A stretch of 64,000 bases of DNA from Trichococcus shcherbakoviae (GTDB lineage Bacteria; Bacillota; Bacilli; Lactobacillales; Aerococcaceae): positions 2,344,501-2,408,500 of the forward strand of contig NZ_OY762653.1 in the NCBI RefSeq assembly GCF_963666195.1. Reading direction: 5' to 3'. Below the pieces are notes generated by a model that was not told the origin of the DNA, did not search any database, and saw nothing but the letters and a program-made list of their open reading frames with translations. Shown piece after piece: positions 29,301 through 37,844 of the stretch; positions within the stretch are counted from its first letter, which is position 1; every line of letters starts with the position of its first letter. Both the position numbers and the translations under genes were made by a program.

Positions 29301-29416
29301 TCTATCCGCTCCTTTACAGTTAGTTTTGGTTCCATCTTACGTTGGAAACCGGAAACAAGCAAGCAGTTTCCGGAGATTGGCGGTTGATGTGCGGATATGT
29401 GGATCTCGGATCGGGC

Positions 29417-29571
29417 GGAGTTTCCCCGCCAAAGGCTGCTTGGCGGGGAGAACCCGCCCGTCATAGAGCAGAATTCCCCGCCAAAATTGATTTGGCGGGC
29501 TAAATCAGCATCGTACAGCTCAAAATAAACCGCCAAAGTCTGTTTGGCGGGGAAACCCCGCCCAATTCAAA
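29417..29571. repeat. CCGCCAAA-type palindromic repeats, right copy
   Basis: Units CCCCGCCAAAggctgcTTGGCGGGG, CCCCGCCAAAattgaTTTGGCGGG and CCGCCAAAgtctgTTTGGCGGGG. The last ~90 bases repeat 26310-26403. Together the two copies bracket the exporter/TetR block as direct repeats. Confidence 0.8.
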
Positions 29572-29574
29572 CCG

Positions 29575-30532
29575 TCAAAGCAACACTGTCATCAGTATGA
29601 TGAACGTCACGATGGAAAGGATGACGTTCAGCGAAAGGAAATTCAGGATGAAGCTTTTGTCGGGGCAATCGCCTTCGATGAAGACTGGAATGATGAAGGT
29701 GGGCGGACAGATGAACATCGTGTAGACGGCCATCTGGAACAGCCGGTCCAGGCCTAGCAGCCCGTCGATGATGAAAGTGTTCAGCAGGTAGGCTAACAGG
29801 AGCATCATACCGATCCTCAGCAATACCGCAGGAAGCGGCACCAAAAGCTGTTTCAGATCAAAGTGGAGTTCATAACCGATCACCAGCAGGATCAGCGGCA
29901 AGGTGATGTCGGCGAGCATTCCCGCAGCCGTCAGCAAGGCTGCCGTCGCCGGGTTCGCGTGGAAAAACGTCCGCCCGCCAAGTATGGAGACCAAAATTCC
30001 CAAAAACATCGTGATCAGGAAAGGGGATTTGACTATATGTTTGACCTGGTCCTTCAGGCTCATCCTTTTTCTGCCGGTTTGGTTGCAACCGACTTTATCC
30101 AAAAAAGTCGCGAGCACGATGAAGATGAATATTAGATTGCCGATATCGAGGATCGCCAATCTGTACAGGTGCTCGGCGCCGAAAGTGGAGATGAAGAGCG
30201 GATAGCCGATGATGCCGGTGACGAAGCTGGAATAGACTGCCGGGAAGAACGCATTGGACGACCGCAACATTTTTTTTGAACAAAAATCCCATCGCTAAAG
30301 CCACAAGGCAGGTGAGAAAAACTGCGACTGATCCCCATAGATAGTCCGTTTGCAGATCGGCATCCAACAAAATCAGAAACAAAAGACAAGGCAAAGCCAG
30401 ATTCATGATCAGCTTCTTCATGCCTTTGACGACATCGGCGCCGATGAAGGCAGTCTTCTCCAGGACCACCCCTGTCGTTATCAAAGCGATGACGGGAAAG
30501 GCCTTCAAGGCGATAATTATGATGTCATTCAT
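29575..30532 (-). pseudogene. AEC-family (auxin efflux/malate permease-like) transporter, frameshifted
   Basis: Two overlapping frames encode one membrane transporter. The N-terminal ~87 residues (from MNDIIIIALKAF, ATG at 30532 after GGAGGAG) run to GFLFKKN, then leave frame. The remainder, from KKMLRSSNAFFPAVYSSFVTG, is in the next frame and ends at 29575. The break lies in a run of eight A (T at 30270-30277 on the + strand); seven would restore one protein of about 318 residues with the ten membrane segments of AEC carriers. It could be a true mutation, a phase-variable tract, slippage at translation, or a sequencing error. Substrate unknown; a TauE/SafE gene lies just upstream in the same direction. 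Confidence 0.8.
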
Positions 30533-30567
30533 GAAACAGCTCCTCCATTCATCAACCAATAGTGCCT

Positions 30568-31482
30568 TCAGATCAGCCCGACAGCGAGCAAAACACCAAC
30601 CAAGGCAAGCATGACGCCCACGATGAGCTGCACCGCCCGCAAGGTCACTTTTTCCAGAAGCCGCGAGCCGGCGAATGCGCCCGCAAAGGCGGCAGCAATC
30701 GCAGCCGAAACCAACGCCCAGTCGGCATCCGTGCCGATGGTGCCCAGATGGTTCGCATAAACGGAAAGCCGGGTAAGGTCGATCAAGAAGGCCGCGGCAA
30801 CGCCGGTCGCGATGAAGGCTTCCTTCTCGAGGCCCGCTTTGCTGAGGAAGGCGGAGCGGAGGGCACCTTGATGACCGGACAGACCGCCGAAGAAGCCGCT
30901 GACGGCGCCGCCCAACGGCAACCATTTCTCAGCGAATGCCAGCTTTTCGAAGCGCGGAAGCAACTCGATTATGGCGAAACCAATCATCAGGACCCCGATG
31001 ACGACCTTGACCACTGAAATCTGGAAGTCCCTCTGGCCGATTGCGTAGCTTGCTATCGGCGGCAATTCCGAAAAATAGGTCAGCAGCCACGCGCCCACGA
31101 AAGCCGCAACGATGCCGGGCAGGGCGAATTTCAACAGTACCGATTTATCGGCTTTCCGTCCCACAAGCACCAGCTTAAAGACATTGTTCGCCAGATGGAC
31201 GACCGCCGTCATGGCTATGGCCGTTTCCAGCGGGAAAAAGAGTGCGAATGCCGGCATCAGCAAGGTGCTTAGCCCGAATCCGGAAAAAAGGGTCAAAAAA
31301 GATGCGCCAAGGGCAACAAGGCAGACGATCACGTACATCATTTTTTCCACAACCTTTGCTTGAGGACATACGAAAAGGACCAAGATAGTTGCTGCAAGCC
31401 CGCAAGTGACAATTCGTTCCTTCATTTCTATTGTGCGCTCAATGGAGCGGCAGATGCAAATGATAAGACATGATTCGGCCAT
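30568..31482 (-). CDS. TauE/SafE-family anion transporter
   Basis: Membrane protein of the TauE/SafE (DUF81) family, which exports sulfite, sulfoacetate or other organic anions. About eight membrane segments, with the family hallmarks LFSGFGLSTLLMP and the duplicated half GGLSGHQGALRSAF. The start is uncertain: the frame opens at an ATG with AAAGGTGG upstream, but in-frame ATGs at 31425 and 31341 would give lengths nearer the family norm. It is 36 bases upstream of the AEC gene and co-directional. The link with the taurine operon 5 kb away is only thematic. Confidence 0.82.
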   Translation of the reverse strand: MAESCLIICICRSIERTIEMKERIVTCGLAATILVLFVCPQAKVVEKMMYVIVCLVALGASFLTLFSGFGLSTLLMPAFALFFPLETAIAMTAVVHLANNVFKLVLVGRKADKSVLLKFALPGIVAAFVGAWLLTYFSELPPIASYAIGQRDFQISVVKVVIGVLMIGFAIIELLPRFEKLAFAEKWLPLGGAVSGFFGGLSGHQGALRSAFLSKAGLEKEAFIATGVAAAFLIDLTRLSVYANHLGTIGTDADWALVSAAIAAAFAGAFAGSRLLEKVTLRAVQLIVGVMLALVGVLLAVGLI

Positions 31483-31624
31483 CCGTATTCGCCACCTTTT
31501 TATCTAAATGATTACGGAGGGCTTTTCATAGTGGCGACAATTATTCCGGGGTATAATGGACACAAGGAAACGAAAATCAGAACAACGGAATGAACCTTTT
31601 GCCTGGTGGAAGGAGTTTTTTTTA

Positions 31625-32089
31625 ATGAAAAGAAAAATAACTTTAATAGGGACTATGACGGCAATCGCCGTATTTTCCGCCGCCTGCGGACTGGTGGATG
31701 AAGGAACTGCATCGGATGAATCACTCAGTGTCGCCGCAAGCAGCCAAAGTGAACCAATTGAGTCAACCGTGGGAAGCAACAGTGAAGAATCTGCAGAAGC
31801 CGACACAAGCATAGCCAGCACCCATTTGGCCGATCCTTATTTCGCGATTTTTGCGAGCAAACAATATGTGGCACAGTACCATTTCCGCGAGTTCACAGGG
31901 AATCAGCTGGAGGACCGGTCGATGACAGTCGCCTTTGACGGGGAGGATGAAGCGCTCCGGATCAGTGGGGAAGGAACGGACATTACTTACCTCACGCTGG
32001 ACGGACTGGCTTATGTGGTCGATCACCTGAACCAGACGATCGCTCGGAATGAAAGTGTGTATCCTACGAGAGAAGATGAGGTACTGTGA
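31625..32089 (+). CDS. Small lipoprotein of unknown function
   Basis: 154 residues. Signal peptide with lipobox FSAAC, a Ser/Glu-rich linker, then a domain of about 90 residues (HLADPYFAIFASKQYVAQYHFREF...) I do not recognise. The ATG follows GGAAGGAG; the frame's earlier ATG at 31556 lacks a site. Its TGA overlaps the GTG start of the GH16 gene, so the two are translationally coupled and probably act together outside the cell, for instance in glucan binding or degradation. Confidence 0.75.
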   Translation: MKRKITLIGTMTAIAVFSAACGLVDEGTASDESLSVAASSQSEPIESTVGSNSEESAEADTSIASTHLADPYFAIFASKQYVAQYHFREFTGNQLEDRSMTVAFDGEDEALRISGEGTDITYLTLDGLAYVVDHLNQTIARNESVYPTREDEVL

Positions 32090-33357
32090 AAAGAACAACG
32101 AAAATCCTGATTGGCTGTATTGTCGTTGCGGCAATCTTTTTCGGTTTCCTCCATGTGGATTTTTCATCTTTGTATTCTGCAATGGAATCCCTGCTGAGTC
32201 GCGGGATGGCGAACGGGGATAAAACGGATGCGGTTCCGGTATACAACGGCGATTATCGCCTGATTTTTGAAGAGAATTTTGACGAAGATACGCTCAACCC
32301 AGCCATATGGAACGACCAGTATCTGGCTTCCTGGACGCCGGATATGGATGCCGCGCGTGCCGTCTACGAGGTGGCGGACGGCAACCTGAATCTGATCATC
32401 AATGAAGATACGCAGCCGTGGAATCCCGAGTTCGACGGCACCGTCCGCACATCCAGCGTGATGACAGGAAACCGGACCGGGCTGCACGAATTCAAGGCTG
32501 GACTTGAGGTCCGCAACGACATCGAGCCACTCATGGGATTCATCACGCAGTACGGCGTCTTCGAAATCCGGGCGAAAATGATGAACAGTTTCGGCAACAT
32601 GTGCGCCTGGTGGCTCGTCGGGATCCAGGATACGCCGGAACAGGACGTGGAAGTGGATGTTTTCGAAAATGCCTTGAATTTCGGAAACGTCATCACGGCT
32701 TCGCTTTATGCGCACCGGGATCCGGTAGTGAGGGAGCAGCATTTCATTTATGATGTAGGCGATGCCGATTTGAGCAATGAATTCCATCTGTATACTTTCG
32801 AATGGACTCCGGAAGGCTTTATCGTTTACTTTGACGATGAAGAAATCGGGACCTTCCAGGCCGAGGTCGCCTATCCGATGATCTCCATTCTGTCCGCCTA
32901 CGAGGGACGAGAGAATTGGTGGGTAGGGCCTTTCGATCCTGCCGCGCCTTACCCGAAAGTGTTCCAGATCGACTACATGAAGGTCTGGAAAAAGGTGCCG
33001 GATGACCACGAACAAGTCGATGAACTGAAAATCGTCTCCCAAGATGAAGCGGTCTTCTCGCTGAATGCTGGCCAATACGCCGTCGAACACGGCCAGCTAG
33101 TCGGCTTTCCTTCCTATGTCACGCTCCGTTACAATGACGGCACGGGTACCCAGCAGTGGGTCAAACGGCAGGAACTGACGCCCGCCATTTTGGAACAGCT
33201 CGAGAAGCCAGGTACTTTCAAATTGGAAGGGGAAATCATCGGCGTTCCGGAAGCCGCAATAGGGAACCGGAAAGCTACAGTACAAGTCAAATTGTCGACT
33301 GAAGGATTACCGGAAACCACAAAACACCAGCCAGATTGCTCTTCTGTCGGGCGTTAG
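32086..33357 (+). CDS. GH16-family glycoside hydrolase (beta-glucanase-like), membrane-anchored
   Basis: Hydrolase acting on beta-1,3/1,4-glucans or related polymers. GTG start overlapping the previous stop, after GATGAGG. A hydrophobic segment at residues 7-24 is an uncleaved anchor or signal. The GH16 domain covers about 55-310, with the catalytic ExDxxE motif seen as EVDVFE, preceded by MCAWWLVG. After it comes an Ig-like domain (to about residue 400). The last ~20 residues (from LSTEGLPETTK) are encoded inside a 104-base repeat that continues downstream, so the natural C-terminus seems to have been replaced by repeat sequence. Confidence 0.85.
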   Translation: MKRTTKILIGCIVVAAIFFGFLHVDFSSLYSAMESLLSRGMANGDKTDAVPVYNGDYRLIFEENFDEDTLNPAIWNDQYLASWTPDMDAARAVYEVADGNLNLIINEDTQPWNPEFDGTVRTSSVMTGNRTGLHEFKAGLEVRNDIEPLMGFITQYGVFEIRAKMMNSFGNMCAWWLVGIQDTPEQDVEVDVFENALNFGNVITASLYAHRDPVVREQHFIYDVGDADLSNEFHLYTFEWTPEGFIVYFDDEEIGTFQAEVAYPMISILSAYEGRENWWVGPFDPAAPYPKVFQIDYMKVWKKVPDDHEQVDELKIVSQDEAVFSLNAGQYAVEHGQLVGFPSYVTLRYNDGTGTQQWVKRQELTPAILEQLEKPGTFKLEGEIIGVPEAAIGNRKATVQVKLSTEGLPETTKHQPDCSSVGR

Positions 33358-33556
33358 CCCAGGACGGTGACTCATTTACCCGAGCTCTAGCCAGACTGTC
33401 GACTGAAGGATTACCGAAAACCACAAAACACCCGACAGATTGCTCTTCTGTCGGGCGTTAGCCCAGGCCGGTGACTCAGATACTCGAGAGATTGCGCAGG
33501 TGTCGACTGTTCGGATACCGGAAACCGCGAAACACCCGACAAATCGCGCAACAGCA
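33294..33556. repeat. 104-base tandem repeats running into the GH16 gene
   Basis: GTCGACT marks the starts at 33294, 33398 and 33502, exactly 104 bases apart; the third copy is partial. Conserved parts include GATTACCG.AAACC, CTGTCGGGCGTTAGCCC and CGGTGACTCA. A related copy with TGTCGGGCGAATGCCCAGG is found at about 53976-54110. Confidence 0.85.
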
Positions 33557-33558
33557 AA

Positions 33559-33596
33559 GAAAAAAGCATCGGCTCCCGCAGGAACCGATGCTTTTT
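33559..33596. terminator. Terminator, GH16 / YeiH convergent gap
   Basis: Stem AAAAAGCATCGG / CCGATGCTTTTT; symmetrical A and T runs let it serve both strands. Confidence 0.85.
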
Positions 33597-33603
33597 GATG
33601 CTG

Positions 33604-34662
33604 TTACCCGAAAAACACCCGTATCAACACCACGGCCATCAAAACTTGCACCGAACCAACGGTCAAGCCGTACAGCATGGCTTTGGGGCCTTCTTTGATG
33701 ATGTCGGCGAATTTGACGCGCATGCCGATTGCGGCGAGGGCGGCGACTTCGAATTGGGTGCTGATCGCTTTTGAGGCGGCTAGGACGCTGTCGGGGACAC
33801 CGATGAAGCTGCGGATCAGGAAGAAGACGACGAATCCGGTCAGGAACCACGGCACGCCGTAGGAGACGGCGGCCGGGCTGGAGGACGCTCCCGCTCCGTC
33901 AGCCGATTCCGCGTGTTTTTTGCGCGTGAACAACGGCATTCCTTCATCCGTGTTTATGCGCCCGTACAAGACGGCGACGCCGATGATCAGGAGTACGCGC
34001 ATCAGCTTGAAGACGGTCGCCAGGGTAACGACGTCGTCATTGACGAGTTTGGCGGCGGCGACGACTTGGCCGACGGATTGGACGGTGCCGCCGATCAGAG
34101 CGGATGTCCGGAGCGTGTCGCTGCCGTAGAGGACGGCGCCCAGGACCGGCAGAAGGACCATCAGCGCGGTTCCAGTCAAGTTGACGATCGTGATCGAGAT
34201 GCCTTTTTCCTTGTTGTCGGCTTGGACGATCGGCGAGACGGTTCCGATGGCAGAGGAGCCGCAGACTGCGTTGCCGGCGCCCATCAGCAGCGAGAAGCGT
34301 TTGCCGAAGCCGAAGTATTTGCCGAGATTGTAGGTGACGAAAATCGTCAGGGACATCTGCAGGATGATGAAGACGAAGCCTTTCAGTCCGGCTGATTTCA
34401 GTACCTGGAAATCCAAAATCAGTCCGTTCAGCACAATGGCGTATTCCAAAAGCCGTTTTTCAGAAAATTTCGTTCCTTGGCTCAATCCAGGCCGGTTCAA
34501 AAGCGTATTGCCCAAAAGCATCCCCAACAGGATGGCGATGAGCGCTGCACCGAGCGTCGGCAGGAAGCGGGCGAAAAATTGGCTGACCAATGAGATGGCG
34601 ATGCTGGCGGCGAGGCCGGGCAGTATCCCATCCAGTTCTTTTTTGATTGCATTTATTTTCAT
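33604..34662 (-). CDS. YeiH/UPF0324-family putative sulfate exporter
   Basis: Integral membrane protein of the UPF0324 family (YeiH in enterobacteria), annotated as a putative sulfate exporter on family grounds. About ten membrane segments; conserved AGNAVCGSSAI and GGTVQSVGQVVAA blocks are present. I chose the ATG following AAGGAGG (12 bases away) over the ATG ten codons upstream, which has none. 352 residues. Divergent from a LysR-type gene, the same arrangement as yeiH-yeiE, so that regulator probably controls it. Confidence 0.85.
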   Translation of the reverse strand: MKINAIKKELDGILPGLAASIAISLVSQFFARFLPTLGAALIAILLGMLLGNTLLNRPGLSQGTKFSEKRLLEYAIVLNGLILDFQVLKSAGLKGFVFIILQMSLTIFVTYNLGKYFGFGKRFSLLMGAGNAVCGSSAIGTVSPIVQADNKEKGISITIVNLTGTALMVLLPVLGAVLYGSDTLRTSALIGGTVQSVGQVVAAAKLVNDDVVTLATVFKLMRVLLIIGVAVLYGRINTDEGMPLFTRKKHAESADGAGASSSPAAVSYGVPWFLTGFVVFFLIRSFIGVPDSVLAASKAISTQFEVAALAAIGMRVKFADIIKEGPKAMLYGLTVGSVQVLMAVVLIRVFFG

Positions 34663-34719
34663 GAGTGCGAATAACCTCCTTAAATGTTCCATTACAGTAA
34701 CCCATTTTACCCGACTTTT

Positions 34720-34750
34720 TGCATAAATAAAAATAATGATTTATTATGCA
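34720..34750. promoter_or_regulatory. Divergent promoter region with LysR-box-like dyad
   Basis: ATAAAT...ATTTAT dyad in an AT-rich stretch between the divergent yeiH-like and LysR genes, in the T-N11-A style recognised by LysR regulators. Exact contacts are inferred. Confidence 0.4.
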
Positions 34751-34782
34751 GGTATAAGCAAAAATAATGGGAGGCGCAGCTC

Positions 34783-35655
34783 ATGTTGGATTACCGCTAC
34801 AAGACCTTTCTCACGCTGATCGAGGAGGGCAGCTACACGAAAGCAGCCAAGAAATTGAACATCACCCAACCGGCCGTCACCCAGCACATCCAGCATTTGC
34901 AGGAGGAGCTAGGCGTCCAGCTGTTCCGCTTTGAAGGCAAGCAGCTGCTGGTCACCGAAAAGGGGCGCTATCTGGAGGAACAGTTGTCGCTGCTGAACCG
35001 CGATGTGGCGCGGATCCGCACGCATCTGCTGCAGCAGGATGATGCGCCTACGCTGTCTTTCGGGGCGACGCTGACGATTGGTGAGTACGTCATGCCGGGA
35101 CTGATTGGGCGCTATCTGGAGCAGCATCCGCGCCATCATTTGTCGATGATCGTTGACAATACGGCCACGCTGACTGGTTTGATCCAGAAGGGGAAAATCG
35201 ATTTCGCGCTGATCGAAGGCGACTTCAACCAGAGCCAGTTCGGCTTCCAGAAGCTGTCCGATGAGCCGTTCATCGGTGTCTGTGCGGCTGTCAGCCCGTT
35301 GTGGCGCAGCGAACAGGACTTGTCGGCGCTCTTCAGCGAGCACCTGTTTGTCCGCGAGGAAGGTTCCGGTTCGCGGCGGATACTGGAAAATGCCCTCCTG
35401 AAAGAAGGGGCGAACCTCAGCAGCTTCGGGCGGGCGACCATCGTCGGCGGCATCGGCCCAATCAAGCAGTTGGTGGCGAAGAACCGCGGCATTGCCTTCC
35501 TCTACCGCATCTCGGTCGAAAAGGAGTTGGAGGAGGGGACGCTGAAGGAGATTCCGATCCGGCGCTTCGCTGTGAAGCATCCGTTTCATGTCGTCCATCT
35601 GAAGGAATTCCGTGATCGCGGGCCGCTCCAGGAACTGTTGTCTTTTTATCGTTGA
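34783..35655 (+). CDS. LysR-family transcriptional regulator
   Basis: Winged helix-turn-helix at residues 1-60 (SYTKAAKKLNITQPAVTQHIQHLQ region), then a periplasmic-binding-like effector domain (about 88-290) with SFGATLTIGEYVMP and VREEGSGSRR. 290 residues. Start after GGGAGGCGC. Resembles the CysB/YeiE branch. Divergent from the putative sulfate exporter, which it likely activates in response to a sulfur anion; the effector is not known. Confidence 0.9.
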   Translation: MLDYRYKTFLTLIEEGSYTKAAKKLNITQPAVTQHIQHLQEELGVQLFRFEGKQLLVTEKGRYLEEQLSLLNRDVARIRTHLLQQDDAPTLSFGATLTIGEYVMPGLIGRYLEQHPRHHLSMIVDNTATLTGLIQKGKIDFALIEGDFNQSQFGFQKLSDEPFIGVCAAVSPLWRSEQDLSALFSEHLFVREEGSGSRRILENALLKEGANLSSFGRATIVGGIGPIKQLVAKNRGIAFLYRISVEKELEEGTLKEIPIRRFAVKHPFHVVHLKEFRDRGPLQELLSFYR

Positions 35656-35756
35656 TGGGGATGCACTGAACTTTGCTGGGATGCGCCATCTGTCGGCTTT
35701 TCGTGACGCGGATAAGAAATCCGAACGTTTCATCACCAATTAATCTTTGACAAACC

Positions 35757-35785
35757 TGTGGCAGTAGTGTAACTTACTATAGGGA
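35757..35785 (+). promoter_or_regulatory. guaC promoter
   Basis: TTGACA, 17-base spacer, TAACTT. The ~95-base leader after it shows no purine riboswitch consensus that I can see. Confidence 0.55.
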
Positions 35786-35880
35786 CTTTACGATAGAAGA
35801 CATTTTTTGCCTTCACGTCCGTGTCTGTGTAAAGCGATTCCCAAAAGGATTGTGCACTAACAGAAAGAGGGAAATAGTAA

Positions 35881-36912
35881 ATGAAAATTTTTGACTATGA
35901 AGACGTACAATTAATTCCGAACAAGAGTGTTGTTCAAAGCCGTTCTGAATGCGACACAACTGTCGTACTAGGTGGCCGCACGTTCAAATTGCCGGTGGTG
36001 CCTGCGAATATGCAGACTATCCTGGACGAAGAACTTGCTGAAAAGTTAGCACGGGAAGGTTATTTCTACATCATGCACCGTTTTGATGAAGCGAGCCGTT
36101 TGCCGTTCATCCAACACATGCATGAAAAAGGTTTGTTTGCTTCCATCAGTTTGGGGATCAAAGAAGCAGAATTCGATTTCGTAAATGAATTGGCGGCTAA
36201 AAAAGCCGTTCCTGAATATACAACAATCGACGTGGCGCATGGTCATTCCGATGAAGTCATCCGTATGATCAAACACGTCAAAGCAGTGATGCCGGAAACA
36301 TTCCTGATTGCCGGTAATGTGGGCACTCCTGAAGGCGTCCGTGAATTGGAAAACGCCGGAGCCGATGCTACAAAAGTGGGAATCGGACCTGGTAAAGTCT
36401 GCACGACCAAAATCAAGACTGGTTTCGGTACAGGCGGCTGGCAGTTGGCGGCGGTAAGCTGGTGCTCGAAAGCAGCAAGCAAACCGATCATCGCTGACGG
36501 CGGGGTCCGCACAAACGGAGACATCGCCAAATCGATCCGTTTCGGTGCGACAATGGTCATGGTCGGCTCGTTATTGGCCGGACACGATGAGTCACCTGGC
36601 GAAACGAAGGAAATCAACGGCCGCTTGTACAAAGAGTACTTCGGCAGTGCTTCCGAATACCAAAAAGGCCAACGCAAAAACGTTGAAGGCAAGAAGATCT
36701 TGACGCCTTACCGCGGTACGATCGCAGACACATTGAACGAAATGCGCGAAGATCTGCAATCCTCGATCTCCTATGCGGGCGGAAGAGATATTTCTGCTAT
36801 CCGTAAGTGTGATTATGTATTGGTCAAAAACTCCATCTACAACGGCGACAGCAACCAAGGCATCATCGAAGCCGGACGCAGCTCATATGGCGAAGGCGAC
36901 ACGATCCTTTAA
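35881..36912 (+). CDS. guaC: GMP reductase
   Basis: Converts GMP to IMP and ammonia with NADPH, for purine interconversion in the cytoplasm. TIM-barrel IMPDH/GMPR family: catalytic Cys174 in [11 protein letters not shown], phosphate-binding [12 protein letters not shown] and MVGSLLAG, and the C-terminal mobile flap region with [16 protein letters not shown]. No CBS domains, so it is GMP reductase rather than IMP dehydrogenase; 343 residues. Start after AGAGGGAAATAG. Monocistronic, closed by a terminator. Confidence 0.95.
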   Translation: MKIFDYEDVQLIPNKSVVQSRSECDTTVVLGGRTFKLPVVPANMQTILDEELAEKLAREGYFYIMHRFDEASRLPFIQHMHEKGLFASISLGIKEAEFDFVNELAAKKAVPEYTTIDVAHGHSDEVIRMIKHVKAVMPETFLIAGNVGTPEGVRELENAGADATKVGIGPGKVCTTKIKTGFGTGGWQLAAVSWCSKAASKPIIADGGVRTNGDIAKSIRFGATMVMVGSLLAGHDESPGETKEINGRLYKEYFGSASEYQKGQRKNVEGKKILTPYRGTIADTLNEMREDLQSSISYAGGRDISAIRKCDYVLVKNSIYNGDSNQGIIEAGRSSYGEGDTIL

Positions 36913-36958
36913 AATCACACAAATATTCCTGGAAACAAACGTTTCAGGATGCAGACAG

Positions 36959-37000
36959 AAAGAGGCCCTTACACGAAAGCGTAAGGGTCTCTTTTTTTTG
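36959..37000 (+). terminator. guaC terminator
   Basis: Stem GAGGCCCTTAC / GTAAGGGTCTC followed by eight T. Confidence 0.9.
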
Positions 37001-37840
37001 AAAGCAAAAATTCAGTTTATAATTTTATATTTAGCAGAACAGAAAAAAAACGCGAATGCGCTTTTGCTTCAAAATATAAAAGAAACAGAGAAATACAATT
37101 TTGTATTTCTAAAGTTTTTATAACGGTAAACCAACTTTTTTAATATGCAAATGTCAACATAGCACATATTGAAAACAATGATAAATCCATTAAAAACCTA
37201 GCTGAATTGCAAAAGAAACATTTAATTTCAACATATTAAAAATATTTTAATTGTATGTTGTGTAAATAAAGTTTTGTAAAAGCACGGTTTTTTACATTTT
37301 ACCAGGGAATGGAAAACCAAAAAGAACGGTGCTATACTGAGTTCAACAAAGGAAATCCTTTGTTGGGAATACAACAAATGTTTGATAATCGACAAGGATG
37401 AAGCGCTGGTAACGGTCGTCACTGTCGGAAAAACACTTGCTGGGGGTAGATTGTATCGGCCAATTAACTATGAGGCAGTCACATGCACGTTCCTTGGTTC
37501 ACCCATAGATAATATACCTTTACTCCGTTTTAAAAACCTTCATTTAAATTAATTTTTTTTTTCAAAAATGACTCATCCTCACTCAATGATGAAATTCCTC
37601 GCTACAAATGAATAAGGTGATTTATTTTATGGGTTTGTCGGGAAAACAAGTGGATGAATGAACTGCTTCAGGCAGTCTGCAGGTTAGGACACGCGTCCTA
37701 GCCTGTTTTTCCTTTTTACAGGAAGTCCAGAGATGCTAGTGTTGAAACAACGAGCATAGAGAAACGGTCATCGATCAGCCTGGCATGCGTATATGCTCCT
37801 TATCCTATAAACCAAAGCATATTACCTTCATTCCAGTGTA
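37001..37840. other. 840-base AT-rich gap with no confident gene
   Basis: No gene with a start and ribosome site. An extended -10 (TGCTATACT near 37330) lies about 370 bases before a good + strand terminator (37679-37711), so an unrecognised small RNA is possible; it fits no common class I know. An ATG-less open frame of ~90 codons (about 37279-37552) crosses it. At its right end, reading on the - strand, is the severed 3' part of the peptide gene described at 39545-39719. Confidence 0.4.
37679..37711 (+). terminator. Isolated + strand terminator
   Basis: Ten-base stem CAGGTTAGGA / TCCTAGCCTG, loop CACGCG, then TTTTT. No gene lies directly upstream, which hints at a non-coding transcript. 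Confidence 0.7.
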
Positions 37841-37844
37841 AATT

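Noticed and set aside
35780-35880. Purine riboswitch in the guaC leader
   Set aside because: I could not find the conserved purine-aptamer core; the leader is only about 95 bases.
37279-37552. Open frame without ATG, coding-like near IIDKDEALVTVVTVGKTLAGG
   Set aside because: No start codon or ribosome site and no family recognised; may be a gene relic, so mentioned only under the gap.
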